DNA of 64,000 nt from Climacteris rufus (Eukaryota > Chordata > Aves > Passeriformes > Climacteridae). The DNA is taken from positions 1,486,811-1,550,810 of the forward strand of contig VZRZ01001998.1 in assembly GCA_013398175.1 (NCBI GenBank), written 5' to 3'. Below, piece after piece: positions 13,401-25,900 of the stretch. The notes under the pieces are model-generated. The model saw nothing but the letters and a program-made list of their open reading frames with translations. It searched no databases and was not told the origin of the DNA. The first letter of the stretch is position 1. Every line of letters starts with the position of its first letter. Both the position numbers and the translations under genes were made by a program.

Positions 13401-16400
13401 AGATGAAATCCCTTTGTCCTACTTTTCACAGGCACTTATAAGTGGCTGCAAGAAGCCCCTGTTAGAGGTATTGATGGTCACCATGCTGAATTCTTCAACA
13501 TGCTGTTTGATATGAATGACACTGTGTAATTTTAAGAGTTCACTGACCGTCTGGCTTGCTTTTGAAAAAAAAAACCCACACTTTGTTGTACATTCAAATG
13601 TTGCTTTGGGTTTTGGATGCAGAAAGACCATCATATGCTGCAGCAGTCTGTGCTCTTCCCAGCACAGCACAGCACAACCCCTCTCTCTGTCTCTCATAAT
13701 CTCTTATGTTGGAGAAACAGCTCCCCAATCATTTACAGGCTCATAAACACAATCCAGCAGCATCCGCCTGCCCAACAGACCAGGGAAACAGCTCAGAAAT
13801 GAAAGCCAAATAAAACAATAACTCACAGCAAACAAACAGGCAACTACAACAATCAGATCATGCTGCAGGAGCCGATCCAACTACCCAGACACTTCATTAG
13901 GCATGGAATAACAAAGGAAAATAGACCACAGTCATCTCATTTAACTCTCTTAGGCAAATTACCTCTCTTCTCTCCCCCCTCCAACCCCTCTCCCCCATTT
14001 ATTTTTACTTTCTGCTTGAGGTAAGGAAATGCAACTTATGTCTGGAGAGAGAACGAACTGTGTTTGGAGCCACAAGGTGGGGGATGGAAGAATTCTCGCA
14101 TTCTAGTTTTTCTTTCATTGGCATTTTTCATAGTCTTTGTCATTTCAGTAATTTTCAAAATCAGGCTTTTGATTCTTGATATATAATCTGCTCTACACTT
14201 GCCCGTAGCTTGAAGTCCGTAGTAGAACTGTGAAAGAGAGAGAATTGTCCTTCACTTTGTATCAGGTACAGAGAAAATTCTTTGTGCATCACCTAATACT
14301 TTACTTGGGCTTTATTTGATTGTAAATTCTGCATTGCCACCTTATTTAGTGAACTTTTAATGTGTTTTTTTTTTTTCATTTTTTTTCATCTGTGAATGCT
14401 GTGTTTTATGGCAGCCTTCCCTATACAGGGCTGGTTCAATGCCTTGGAAGTTGGTTGTTGCTGCTGGCCTCACAGGAGCTCTGTGGTTTGTTCTCTCCCT
14501 CTCTTCTCTTTCTGTGTACCCAGACTCACACTTTTATACCTGCAAACTTCTCAGACAGGGGCTGTTCAGCCTCAATAATATCTAGTTTTGATCCTTAAAA
14601 ACCCCTCCTCACAAACAAACTATATTTTATGAATCATTTTTAGTTCTAACTTAGAGTATAAAGGTTTATTAAGTGGGACAAACCTGACACTCGCAAGTGC
14701 TTAGGTGTACCCAACACAATGTACCCCCAAAATATCAAATGCTCAAGTTACAAATGGTTTAGCAAGATAAATGTGCTTTCTAAGGGAAACTAAGTGATGA
14801 AATGCAGATGTGGATTAAGACGGCAGTGCTGATGCTTGTACCAATACCGATATAAATAATATGTGAAAAACCCTTTAAAGTCATTAAATAGAGACATTGT
14901 AAACAACAGATAACCTAAACTTTGGAAAAGGTCACAGATATCTGCCTACTCCCAGTGTTTTGTTGAACAGGTGGGTGGAATAGTAAATCTGTGAGGTACT
15001 TGAAGCATCACTAAACTGGTGAGGTACTAAAGCTGATTTCCCTACCTCAGAGGGAGCTTCAGATCTTTGAAAAACATTTTGGAGCCTGGGGCTTTGGAAT
15101 ATCCACTGCTGCAGTGGATGCAATTTTTATAGAAGAAAAAGTAGCAAATAGAATATTTAGATCTTCACAGTCTATTGTTAGGATTTTTCTCTCTGGGTAA
15201 CCGATCTAAACACATTTCCATCATTTAATCAAAGCTGGCAAGCTTTACAAATATTGTTGATCAGAGAACATTTTTTCCCAATGTTACACGAACTGGGATT
15301 TTTCCGTGAGATATCCATGTGACACTTTCTGTGACTTGTTTGTGAAGAGGATCATTTTGCATGCCCTCCTTGTTGAATTGACACTCGTGGCATTTGATAC
15401 TGTGAACAATGGATGATAAGGATGGCACTTCTGGGGGCTTTTGAGGCAGTTCTGGCTGGCACATCACAGCTTCAGTGCTGAACAGGCCTCACCGAGCCAG
15501 GCCATTTCACTGATGGGCATGTCATTGAGCAAGTAGATATTAAGGGAGCAACTGAACACCAGAAGGTGACTTCGGTCTCTTTTTCGTCCTTGTTGAATAG
15601 TAGGTGGTAGGATTTATGGCAAGCATTTTGAGTGTGGCAAAGGATTGTGCTCTTTATGAGTTATCCAATTTAAACCAAAGTAAGCATTGCTGGTACTCAG
15701 TGTTCAACTGGTAACATCTTTCTGCATGTAGAAATCTAGGATAATTTTTATTAGATTTGTGACTGGTTGAATATAAGTTACTAAAATGCTAAAATTATTC
15801 TACACTTATATCAGGTCTATGTGCAAATGTGAGGTATTCGTGATTGGTGCAATTATTTTTTATTAGCTTGTTTTTACTTCGTGCCTGTTATTTTGTCAAT
15901 GTACTGATTTTGACATAGACAAAACAACAAAAATGCATGGTTTCAGCTTTAGAAAAAATGCTGTTTTATTGAAATGCTCAGTGCTCATATATAATAGTTC
16001 ACTCACAGATCTATGTCTTAAATAAGTAGGAGATGTTCTATACATTATGCATATTTATGTCTTTGGAGAATGCTAGCTCACATCCTGTGTAGCAGTAAAT
16101 CATTCATCAGAATCCTGGCATTCAAATCTGCATCATATCGTGTGAAGATCTCAAAAACTGTGGACACAGAAGAAGTATTCTGAACCAAGGCCATGGAGCA
16201 GACATATCAGTGAAAGACACAAGGATATTCTCATGGAAATCAGACAGATAAAACCAAGGCATTGGCCAATACTATAGGAAATTCTTGCACATGTGAAAAA
16301 TAAACCAGCAGAGCCAGATTTCCTGGGTGTAATTGATGTATAGGGTATGAAGGAGAATAGTATTTTATATAAATGAAAGTACTGCATATTCCTTCTTTAT

Positions 16401-17783
16401 TCCACAAACATAGCCAGTCTCAGTGAGAGTGTCCTACCTGTCCCCTCTGTCCCATGTTATTGCTGGGGTTTGTTAAGCGAGACCCGAGTGAAAATGCAGA
16501 CTCTGATCAACACATTTGGCAGAAAACTTTGGGTAGAAATACTGTTTTATGCAAAATGGGAAACCCTCAGCTCTGGAGGAAAGTCCACTGAAACCTCTTT
16601 GCAAGTGCTTTATATATTCACTTTAATTGTCAGAGACCAAATCAATCATTCTCTGCATTGTTCCTTGCCTGACTTCTGTATCCCCTACTGAGCAGAACTG
16701 CCCCTATTGCTTGGTCCCCAGTTGCTCTGCTGACTGGTTGTTCTTATCTCTCTCCACAGACCAGTCAAATGCTCTGCACTATAAAGAGTGTTTTCTTTCT
16801 CCTCTGTCCAGCTAGATTTCTGACTATCATCATCCATGTGAGTGAAGCCAATCTTTCTTTTCACTTTTGAACTGAAAGCCACTCTTCCGGTTCAGAGACG
16901 AGCAATCCCTTACCTTTTTTATCTTCCCTGGTGAAAATCCACTGGCTTTTGATGCAGACGCTCTTGCATGAGCTGCTGCTTTTGCCAGTGACATTTTGCC
17001 TCCCTAGTGTGTGACACCGATCAGCTGTCCCAGAAACTGTCACACTGCACCCACAGGGTTCAGGGTTCAAGAACCCTTTGGGGTGTTGCTTTTGAATTTA
17101 GTGTATCCTGCTACCTTCCTTTCAGCAGCTAGATGTCTCTCTTTCCTCCCTTATTTAGAATAATAGGATTTTGGGAATGAAGGAATAGTAGGGGTGCTGC
17201 TCTTGCCTTTGGAAAGGACTTGTTGCCCTCCATCATTTGTCCATTTTAGAGGCAAAATTAAGATCTGAATTTTGCTATAAATCTGTAACTCAGGGAGCAT
17301 GTTGCTTGATTTTGCACGTAGGTTTTTCAGATCATTGATTGTTTCCCTCTATTAATCTGTTGTGGCCTGAGGCTGACCTATGTTTTTGCTTTTTGTGTTC
17401 CTCTGTGCTTTCCAGGGAGGCTTGTAGATCGAGACACTTTCTGCCTGTGGCAATCTTATTTTCTCTTAATCATAGCTGTTTTCCACTTCATGTTATAGTT
17501 TGCATTTTGTGATATGTTTAAAGTCAGGAATACTGTGATGCGAGAGCCAAAAGCTTTGATGGAAGAGGTGGATTATGTGTGTGTGCTGTTCTGGAGAGCA
17601 ATTCTTTTTGCATGAATCACTGCAGGGCAAAAAATAACACTGGATTTAGGGAAGTCAAGTGAAATACTTGAAATCTGTGGAGAGTCAGGCATTTTTTTTG
17701 CCATATAGTGGAAATTTGTGAGGTCTTGTTTTAAAAAAAAATCTTTCCTTGTGTTTGTTTTTCCTCTTGCATTTCTTGTTGGT

Positions 17784-17784
<1 letters not shown>
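7431..17784. other. Unique noncoding DNA, no gene recognised
   Basis: About 10 kb without a supportable gene. It includes T/A homopolymers (near 7809-7818, 8088-8097, 12610-12622 and 14365-14374), a perfect 9-bp palindrome at 15101-15119, and a minus-strand stretch at 16914-16994 that ends at a splice-donor-like site. The frames at 10038-10383, 13419-13802 and 16151-16387 have no recognisable domains and overlap frames on the other strand or in another phase. Confidence 0.55.
15101..15119. repeat. Perfect 9-bp inverted repeat
   Basis: atccactgc and gcagtggat are exact reverse complements separated by a single t. The palindrome could form a cruciform or hairpin but is too short to assign a role. 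Confidence 0.9.
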
Positions 17785-17832
<48 letters not shown>

Positions 17833-17836
17833 TGTN
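17785..17836. repeat. 46-nt poly-T run followed by an ambiguous base
   Basis: An uninterrupted T run covers 17785-17830. It is followed by attgt, an N at 17836 and another T run. The only ambiguous base in the window sits beside its longest homopolymer, which points to a sequencing or consensus problem, so the true run length is uncertain. On the minus strand it could be the A-tail of a retrotransposed sequence, but I recognise no transposon body to its right (upstream on the minus strand). Confidence 0.95.
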
Positions 17837-18447
17837 TTTTTTGGGTGTCCTCAGATTGTTTCTGTGGGTGAAGAGTCACTGACAGAAACCTAAGGAAAGG
17901 TTCTTGTTTCATTCTTTTATGTAGTGAAAATAATATAGTTCCTCACATGTCTTTCCCTAAGCTGTTAACTCTAAGGGCAAAATAGCTGCAGCTATTGCAG
18001 TCCAGCCAGTAAATGAACACTTGCAATAAGTAGAGTATGGTGCTATTCCCCTCATCTGAAAATGAGACAGCACAGATTGAAAACACTTTTACAAAAATCT
18101 CTGTTTGTATCCTTAAAATTTTTCATAGAAAATGTTTTCTTCAAAGGACATTCAGAGGTGGGCCACAGAAAGATTGTTCATTGTTACTAAAAGAAAACAA
18201 TTTTCTAGAGCTCATGAAAACTGAATACACTGGTGTCGCACATACAATGCTAGAAATATCATCTTATAAATATCACAGGTCTTGGCATTTAAAGCAGTTT
18301 TTCAAATATTTAATATAATTAACATTGTACTTTTCAAATTCCGAAGGTGTTCTAAAGCAGAAAAAACTCTCTGATAGGATATATGTCTCTAATTAGTAAC
18401 CACTACAAAATAATAGATAAATCAGTCCACTTGTTTCACTGTTGGCA

Positions 18448-18483
18448 GGGCAGCTGTTATGTCCTGGGCAGCTGTTATGTCCT
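18448..18483. repeat. Perfect 18-bp tandem duplication
   Basis: gggcagctgttatgtcct occurs twice head to tail (18448-18465 and 18466-18483) without mismatch. It is probably a recent replication-slippage or repair duplication. Confidence 0.95.
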
Positions 18484-18659
18484 ATTCTTACATATTGTAT
18501 TTATAATAAATTTTGTGAAACTTTTAAGATAATATTGCCTTTTTTTTGTACATGTCTGAATGTCCAAACCTCCATTCTGAATCTCATTGCTGTCATATTT
18601 GAAGCTGATATTTGATAGTCTGAGCATACGAATTGCTTGTCTCAGGATCAAGATATAAC

Positions 18660-18970
18660 TGTTTAATATAGTTTTATTTTAATTTAAAATGCATATGTCC
18701 TCAATAGAAATATGTACACACACATATATATTAAACATATTTAATATACAGGAAATTATATATAATATGCCTTATGTCATTTTATCTGATGCATTGATGT
18801 ATTTATATTGTTGCCTTTTACAAATGTATGTTGCATAAAGTATGTATCATATAACATATATTTATAGGAAATATATGCCAATATAATTTAGTAACATTAT
18901 TGACCTATATATATGTGTGTGCCTGTATGCTAATGTATATTTATATGTGTGAATATACAGAATAATTTTG
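18660..18970. repeat. AT-rich low-complexity tract
   Basis: About 310 bp dominated by A and T, with interspersed tatata, cacaca and tgtgtg stretches. This is degenerate microsatellite-like sequence with no reading frame. Confidence 0.75.
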
Positions 18971-21947
18971 TTGTACGGTGAAATATCAATGTAAGCCTAT
19001 GGTTCTATCTTGTGTGTTTGCAAACGAAATTCCATCCATGTAATTAATTGTTAAGTATTTCTGGAAACTTCTGATTATATTGTACTTCAGCAAAGGAAAG
19101 AAGAATAGACGCAGCATTTCTAAATGTTAAATTTATTCGTTTGGCTCCGGAGCTTAGACTTGTGACTCCATTTTTATACTATTTGAAGCTTGAAGATATG
19201 TGGCTGTGTAGGCACAGAGGTGTAATGTATTGTGTATAAAATGGGCTGCACACGTCGCACTTTATCATTGTTTTTGTAGGAGGTTTTTAGCCTTTCACTA
19301 CTGTTGGTTAGCAAATAATATTTAAGAGTAGTCATTGATCTAAATAACAGTATTCTAACCATGTTCCTCAGTCAAAGAAGCAAGTTTGTGTGTGTTTGTA
19401 AGAAGATGCTGGAATTATTAAGGTCTTATGGAGAATACCGTCCTGCAAGTTGCTGGTGTGAATCCCTCCTGAGGCAGGGGTGCAGGGAGGTGTTTGAAGG
19501 GACTGACACTCCCGGGGCACTGAAGGCCCAGGCTGGCAGCCTGTGCTCCTGGGAACACCTGCCTGTGTCTGGGGAAGCTGGGCTCCCGCCACTCCTGCTG
19601 CTTGCATGCAGGGCACCCAACCTTTGTACCTCTGAAAATATCACCCCAGTCTCTTCTGCCTGCTCTGTTGCAACCTACAATAATAACCCATTAATCAAGT
19701 GTCACCCTGCCTAATACAGAGGAGCTCTTTTTTTATTGCCTTCATTTATAATAATTTAGTTTATACTTTACAATGTTATTGATTTTATGATATGGCTCAT
19801 TACATCTACACAAAGCTAAATCATTCAATTAGATGCTTAAAATTAAGTCATATAAATTTCTTACTAGATTTACTGTTGGATTGAATTGGAAATCAAGCCC
19901 TAAGAAATTATTTTTGAAATAATTATTGGGAAGACATTCTTACTGATGTTATAGGTTAGAAAAGAATATAAATTGATTAGCAAGATTTTTTTTAATTATT
20001 AAAACTTAGATCTCCTTTTATAAACTGCTGGATGGCATAAGGAGTGGAAAGTTTGCTTGACTTTCTGTGCATGAACTTGACAGGGGAAAAGCATCATCAA
20101 AGGGAATTTTCTGTAGGTTCAGCTAAGTGAAAAAACAATATTCTGGAGAAAGGTCCATCAGTCAACCCTTTGTACAACGGCATATGCATAGGCACTGAAA
20201 AGACAGGGAAGACTCTGTAAAACCTTGGCCTCTTTCTACCTTCTGTGCTGTCCCATGAAGAAAGGGTAAAAGCTGATCAACAATTTCAACAGAAAGAAAT
20301 CAGTCCCCTAAATAAAAACCACTGCAAATATCCAAGCCATTCATGAATGAGTCCAGTGCTTTTAAACATGCTGATTTTTTTCAGCTTTTCCTCTTTTCTG
20401 TCTGGTGATGCTACTATGGAAATATTTATAATATGTGCGATTAATAAAATTAAACTTTTTTTTTCTCTTTTAAAATTGAAATGAGGGGGAATACAGGCAC
20501 ATCAGAGGCACGTCTGTTTTGAAATGCCTGGGTGGGTTTGGAGCACTCATCCTATCACTGTGCTGACACAGTGCTTTTGAACAAAATAATTGTCAGTTTA
20601 GAAGCACAGACAAAAACACAATGTAGTTAAAATCTCGATAAGTAAAGCAATAATTATTCGAAATTCAATTTTTCCCTTTTATTCAAAATTGTCAAAATTT
20701 TTCCAAAGGGAATTCACTTTAAAATTATATTCATCATAAATCATGGTGATAGAATTTGAAGATGCGATGACACCTCTTTAATTAACATACTACTTTTTAT
20801 TTAAGGTACTACCTTTTCTCCATTAGTTTTCCCACAATTTATTTTCTTATTTCAATCCTGCTAATTTTACAATTTTCTTGGAAAGGAGTTCTAAAGAATG
20901 CAAGTCCTTTCCTTGCATTTGTTCCTAAGGGTGCATTTTCATTCTCTCTGCCTCTGTCAGGGATTCCTTCAGACTGTCCTTTCCATTTGTGTTTCTCTGG
21001 TGTACAAAAGGGATTATAAATCTGCTGAGTTAAAAGTCTTGTAAAACAGCAGCTCTTCTGGTGAGAACACAACATCAGTAAGTGGTGATGGAGCCTGTAG
21101 TTGGAGTAAGTGCAGGGGAGCAGGGATGGCTCCCCCAGCAGTGGCAGGGAGTGCTGGCTGCAGTGCCAGAGGTGCTGTGATGTGTCCCCACAGCCCAGCA
21201 CCAGAGACTGGGCCACTGCTGAGAGATGCTGGGATCTGAAACACTGGCTGTGATCTGGCAGCTCCTGTCCACTTGCTACCATACTAGCCCTACAAAAAAA
21301 TACATTTTGTTTTTATTCCTGTGTCATCCTGACTATTTCTTTTTCAGGTTAATGCCTTTCTTTTTCAGTGTTTAGTTGTCTCCATCTCTTTTCAATGCTA
21401 GCTGCAGTGTAGTTTTAACAATTTGCCTTTCTGTTCCCTTTGGAACACTTAGACTTGCTGCTCTTCCCTCAGTTTCTCTTTGTCAGCAACGACAGGCGTA
21501 CTGTCTTTAGTTTTTTTTAATAATTAAAAGCCTTGAAGCTTTGGTTACCCTCTGCTGGACAATCAGGATTTGTAGCTTAAAAAACTCATAATTAGGTGCT
21601 GTCAGCTGTTCAAAGTATTCCAGAGGTTTCCTCTCTTCGATAATAAAAGCAGCTTTTTGTGTCAGGAGGGAAATCCATCTATTCTTTACAAGAAATATTT
21701 TGTGTGAACATGGGGTTTCTAGAGGCAATTTTTATTTCTTAATACATACTAATTTAATATTTTTTTCACTTATGCTTAATTTTTAATAATTTCCAGTGTT
21801 AGATATAATACGTTTATTGAAGAATTGCTACTTTTCATTTCATTGTCTTATAAATGATCAGGTTTTATGTTTATTGTTCTGTGTTTATTCAGCATTACCT
21901 AGAGGCTCTGGTAATATATTTTCTTTCTTTTTGACCTTTTTGCTTTA

Positions 21948-21961
21948 TGTGTGTGTGTGTG
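21948..21961. repeat. (GT)n microsatellite
   Basis: Short run of seven TG dinucleotides on the plus strand. It could be length-polymorphic. Confidence 0.9.
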
Positions 21962-22812
21962 CCTTGTCTAATCCTTAGCAAGCCTTTCCACTGTGTCACC
22001 TTAGAAGCAACTGTTGAATCTCTAATCACATTTCTGAATTAAAGAAAAGACTTCTTTTTTTTTTAAATTATGTTAAAGATTCTCCCCTTCAGTGCTTTTC
22101 TTCACAGTGTGATGTCCCATCACCAGTGCTTGACCCATTTGTGCTGCCTGTGGTGCAGTTCTCCTCAGCCTGTCAGCTAAAAACACAAAAGACCTTAAAC
22201 TTGAAACAAGTCTTGCATACCTGTCCTCTTGTGTTGTCAAATCAACTTTGGGACAGTCATAGCCGTGCCCTTGCTAGGACAGAGCTCCTTGTCTGGGAGA
22301 GCACCAGAAGTGCAGTGGATAGTTTCTTCAGCTCCTCTTTTTGGGCTGAAAATGGACAGCACCCCTTGCCCTCTCTCCTGGTGCCTCCTGTGGCACTGCC
22401 AGGGGCTCCTGGTGTGTCTGAGGACTCAGCATGGGCGACTTGGTGCTTCTTTGCCAAAGTGTGAACTCCATGGACAGCACTAAACCAGTAAGAGGGGGGC
22501 ACACTGAGTGGAAAGGGCTTGTAAAGCACATCTCACTTAAAAGTTGTCAGCATTGAGTTAATGGAGAAAGAGAATTGGGTAAAGGGATTAATTAGAGAAG
22601 GAAGAAGATCAAAGTCACCTATTAGATTTTGTTTGTTATTAGCTCACTTCATATGTACTGTCTGGTTTACCTTATCCCATCCTGCATTGGAGGGAAAAGG
22701 ATAAAGCTCTTTTGCTTTTGGATTATTGTGCAGCTTTATGCAGGAGGTTCTGATTAGGTCAACCCCAAACTCTCTGACATATATTAGATTAGAAGTGTCT
22801 CACATTTCAGTA

Positions 22813-22945
22813 GCTAGATTAGCTCAATTGGTTAGAGTACGGGGCTAATAATACCAGGGTTTCTGGGTTTGATCCCTGTTTGGACCACTCATTTAAGAGT
22901 TGGACTTGATCCTCAGAATATCATGTGATCATGATGAATTGCTAC
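22813..22945 (+). mobile_element. tRNA-Ile-headed SINE with CR1-like tail (TguSINE1-like)
   Basis: The first 75 bases follow a tRNA-Ile gene closely. An A box (tagctcaattgg, 22820-22831) is followed by an anticodon loop ctaataa with AAT at 22847-22849, a B box (ggtttgatccc, 22866-22876) and an acceptor-like end ggacca near 22882-22887. The acceptor and anticodon stems are mismatched, so it is not a working tRNA. The tail 'aagagttggacttgat', then 'cctcagaatat', then 'gtgatcatgatga' resembles the 3' end of CR1 LINEs, whose enzymes are thought to mobilise such SINEs. tRNA-Ile plus CR1 tail is the known architecture of TguSINE1 of songbirds. Relative to the usual tail, the CR1-like 'gggtcccttccaa' block is missing. 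No clear target duplication was found. Confidence 0.85.
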
Positions 22946-25900
22946 TCTGAATTAATCTTTCTTCCACTAATATTTGTTGTTTTAGAGCTTTTAATCTGGA
23001 TCTCCCAAGATCCATCTTAAGAGTCTTAACCACCAAGGCAGTTAGCACCTTTTCTCTCCGCATTCCACACTGAGTTTGGAATTATTTATTCAAAAAGCAG
23101 TGATTGTAAATCAAGAAACATCTACTCAGAATAACCACAGAATTGATGGGGACAGCAATCACCCAGGCAATGGCAGAGAGAAGCCTAACTGAACTGCCAA
23201 CTGAGATGGAGACTTCTGTCCCTGCATTCCCAGGTGAGCTTTCAGGGCAGGCCAAGGAATTTGCAGTAAAATCCTCCTTTTCCCCCTCCTTCCACATGCC
23301 CTTTCCTCTTTTACGCATTTGAAAAAGAGATTTTTGACCCTATGTAGTACATAACATTTGCTTGTTTCTTATAAAAAAACCCAATGCTGGGTTGCTTGCC
23401 GAGAAGTAGAGAAGAATGAAAAACATTTATGTAGTGAATAAATCACATAGCAAATAAGTAGTTTTGGAACACTAGATTTCATTTGCCTGTGGGGCATTAA
23501 TGCCAATCTTAGAGGACAGAACAGAAAGAATAAAATTGAGATAAATAAAACCAGAGTTTAGCCTTACAAACTCACCAGCAGCCATCACTGCCAGGCATTA
23601 ATTCCTTTCCTGCTGGCAGCAGGAAGGTGGGTGAGACAATACTGTCAGTTGCACAAATTAAGTCACTGTGGCAGAAACACAACACAAATAAATAGAAAAA
23701 CAATGCAAAGAAAAACAGGCTGTTGTTGCTGCATAAACCTTCTTCCAAGCTGGAGGCACAGAAAACCAAAATTTAATGACTTGGTGCATGACATCTTGTA
23801 GCCTGACAAGCCCTTTCAGAATAGAAAAAGAGTGTAAGATGCCAGGAGAGGTCTTGTAGCACATTTTTATAGAGAAATGGGGTGTAGGTAGGAGAATCTC
23901 CTTCTCAGTAGACTGAGAAATGGAACAAGTCAGCTGTGATGAGCTCTGGAAAGCTGATGGAAACCTTAATCAGGATTAAGCTGAAACAGGGGAAAGATAG
24001 GTGATAAGAATACACAGGGTTTTTTTAATCACTGTTGTTTAACTGCTTTATTATTTCAGGCCAAATTTCCAAGACCCATTTTCACAAAGGGAAGAAAAAC
24101 ATAAAATCCATATTTAACAAAACGATCTAGAAGTCCTAACAACACAGAGGCTGATTTTTCTCTTCAATCAGATTATAAATTTATGGTAAGAAAAATGCAT
24201 TTTGCATCACTTTTTATCTATAAATATTTTTATATATTAAAGTTATCGGTTGTATTTCAGTTTGTTTTCTCAAAAGTTTTAGCATGATCCTGTTTCTTTG
24301 CTATACTCCCAACTCTGCTGTTTGCAGAAAATTCAAAGGGCTGCAAACAGAAGTTGAGGATAGAAATAACATCTAAGAAAAGGGATTGAGTACATCCCAT
24401 GTGCTTCTTGCAAAAAGTTACTGAGAAATTACTGTGGAACAACTTTAACTTTTGTAATAATTTAAAAGTTCACACTTGTACAGTTTTCACTCTCCTATTT
24501 CTAAACTAATTTAGTCTAGCTACACTGATTTGAAACTAATGAATAAACCAACCTGGTTTCTTGCCAACTAAAAATGTACTTCAAAAGTCCAAGTTGACAT
24601 TTCTTCTGTAATCAGTGTTCCAGACTGCCAGGAGCACAGGGGACTGGGGTGATGTCGTATCCATGCACTAGCTGTAGTACTTGGAGAAGAGAGAACTTAC
24701 TGAGAGAATAGTGAAGTACATATCCACTGAATCATACTGGGTTTAAGTATTATAGTTTGCAGATGCCAAGAAAACTGCTGTCACAATAAACAAGTAACTG
24801 ATGATACAGACAATAATTTTATTTGGATGTTTGTGTTCAGCCTTAATTTCTAAGATTGCATGTGGGCTTGTGTTGCTGTAATGTTTCATCCTGTGTGTCT
24901 TTGCTCCCCTCATGAGCAGTTTGCCTAGGCTGGGGCTGCAGGTAGTTGGGACAAAACTCGAATTTTTCCGTTCATCTCATCTCACACATTTTTGTTCCTA
25001 TTCACAGTGAACAGTAGGCAACATGGCAGTGATCACTCATTATCTTTACTGCATGAATCCATACTGTAGTGCTGCATTAAGGCCAGGACAGGCAGGAGTG
25101 AGAACTGAGAATATGAACAAGATTGTCAGACTGACTGGGTTGGTTTGAGAGGAATGAGCCAGGCCAGTTGTGTCCATATGGCTTCTGGGATTGCAGTAAT
25201 TTCACAGCACTTTTTGTCCACTTGATGCATAAAAGTTTCCCCAGCTGATGGTCCAAGTGTTTCATTCCCAACTTATTCTGAACTTGAACAAGGGGGCTGT
25301 CAAAAATTTCAGTTTCCACTGTAAGCTCAAACTGTGAGGCAAAGTAAGAGTACAGATACCCTCTTTTGTCTTGACCGAATTTATACTGCAGCAGCACTTG
25401 CTGTGAGGTGCTGGAGGTGATCCTGCTGGTTTGAATATGATTAAGGATATCACCTTGTTTCTGCTTCACTGTCAGGTCCAAAGACCCCATCTACTCAGCA
25501 CGCAGCCCCAAAGTCTAAGAGGTCAGAAGGTCTTCCTAGATGAAAAAGGTCATTATTTGATAATGCCACTTGGTAGCTGACATCCCAAGTTTATATTTAT
25601 AGCCATGCTTTCTTTAAAGAGTGTTCTTGTCCTACAGGTCTGGTGAAAGACAATAAAAGCTCCTGCTTTGAGGATTTCATATATTAACAGATTAAATTGT
25701 TCAGGTCATTAATTTTACTGTAAGAGAGGCAAATGATTTTTCTAGGAGTTCAGAATACGATTTAATTCTTACATATTTAACACTTTGTTCTGGATAATGT
25801 ATTTCATCCTATCCCCAGGAAAAATTTTATATTCCCCTAAGTGCAGAAAGAATGTAAGCTCCAAAATAAGAGAAGGTAACTGAAGTAAATTTTTTTAGCT

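Larger units (their letters stand above)
17837..22812. other. Unique noncoding DNA, AT-rich with small GC-richer patches
   Basis: It holds an AT/TG low-complexity tract at about 18660-18970 and a tandem duplication at 18448-18483. Two relatively GC-rich patches lie at about 19430-19690 and 21080-21280, with overlapping frames on both strands (117 codons plus strand; 147 codons minus strand). The GC-rich composition removes stop codons by itself, and neither patch shows a known domain. A (GT)n run lies at 21948-21961. Confidence 0.5.

Noticed and set aside
16741..16760. Plus-strand splice-acceptor-like 'tctctctccacag'.
   Set aside because: The following sequence has no sustained frame or matching donor; such sites are frequent by chance.
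19361..19714. GC-rich 117-codon plus-strand frame, considered as an exon.
   Set aside because: Two minus-strand frames overlap it and no protein family or convincing splice pair is visible.
20839..21282. 147-codon minus-strand frame with two other-phase frames over it.
   Set aside because: Three overlapping phases open at once indicates a GC-rich patch poor in stops, not coding selection.
22126..22529. Overlapping frames on both strands at a GC-richer patch.
   Set aside because: Four frames open together with no domain; compositional artefact.
22813..22887. Functional tRNA-Ile(AAT) gene.
   Set aside because: Stem mismatches and the directly attached CR1-like tail show a SINE head, not a working tRNA gene.
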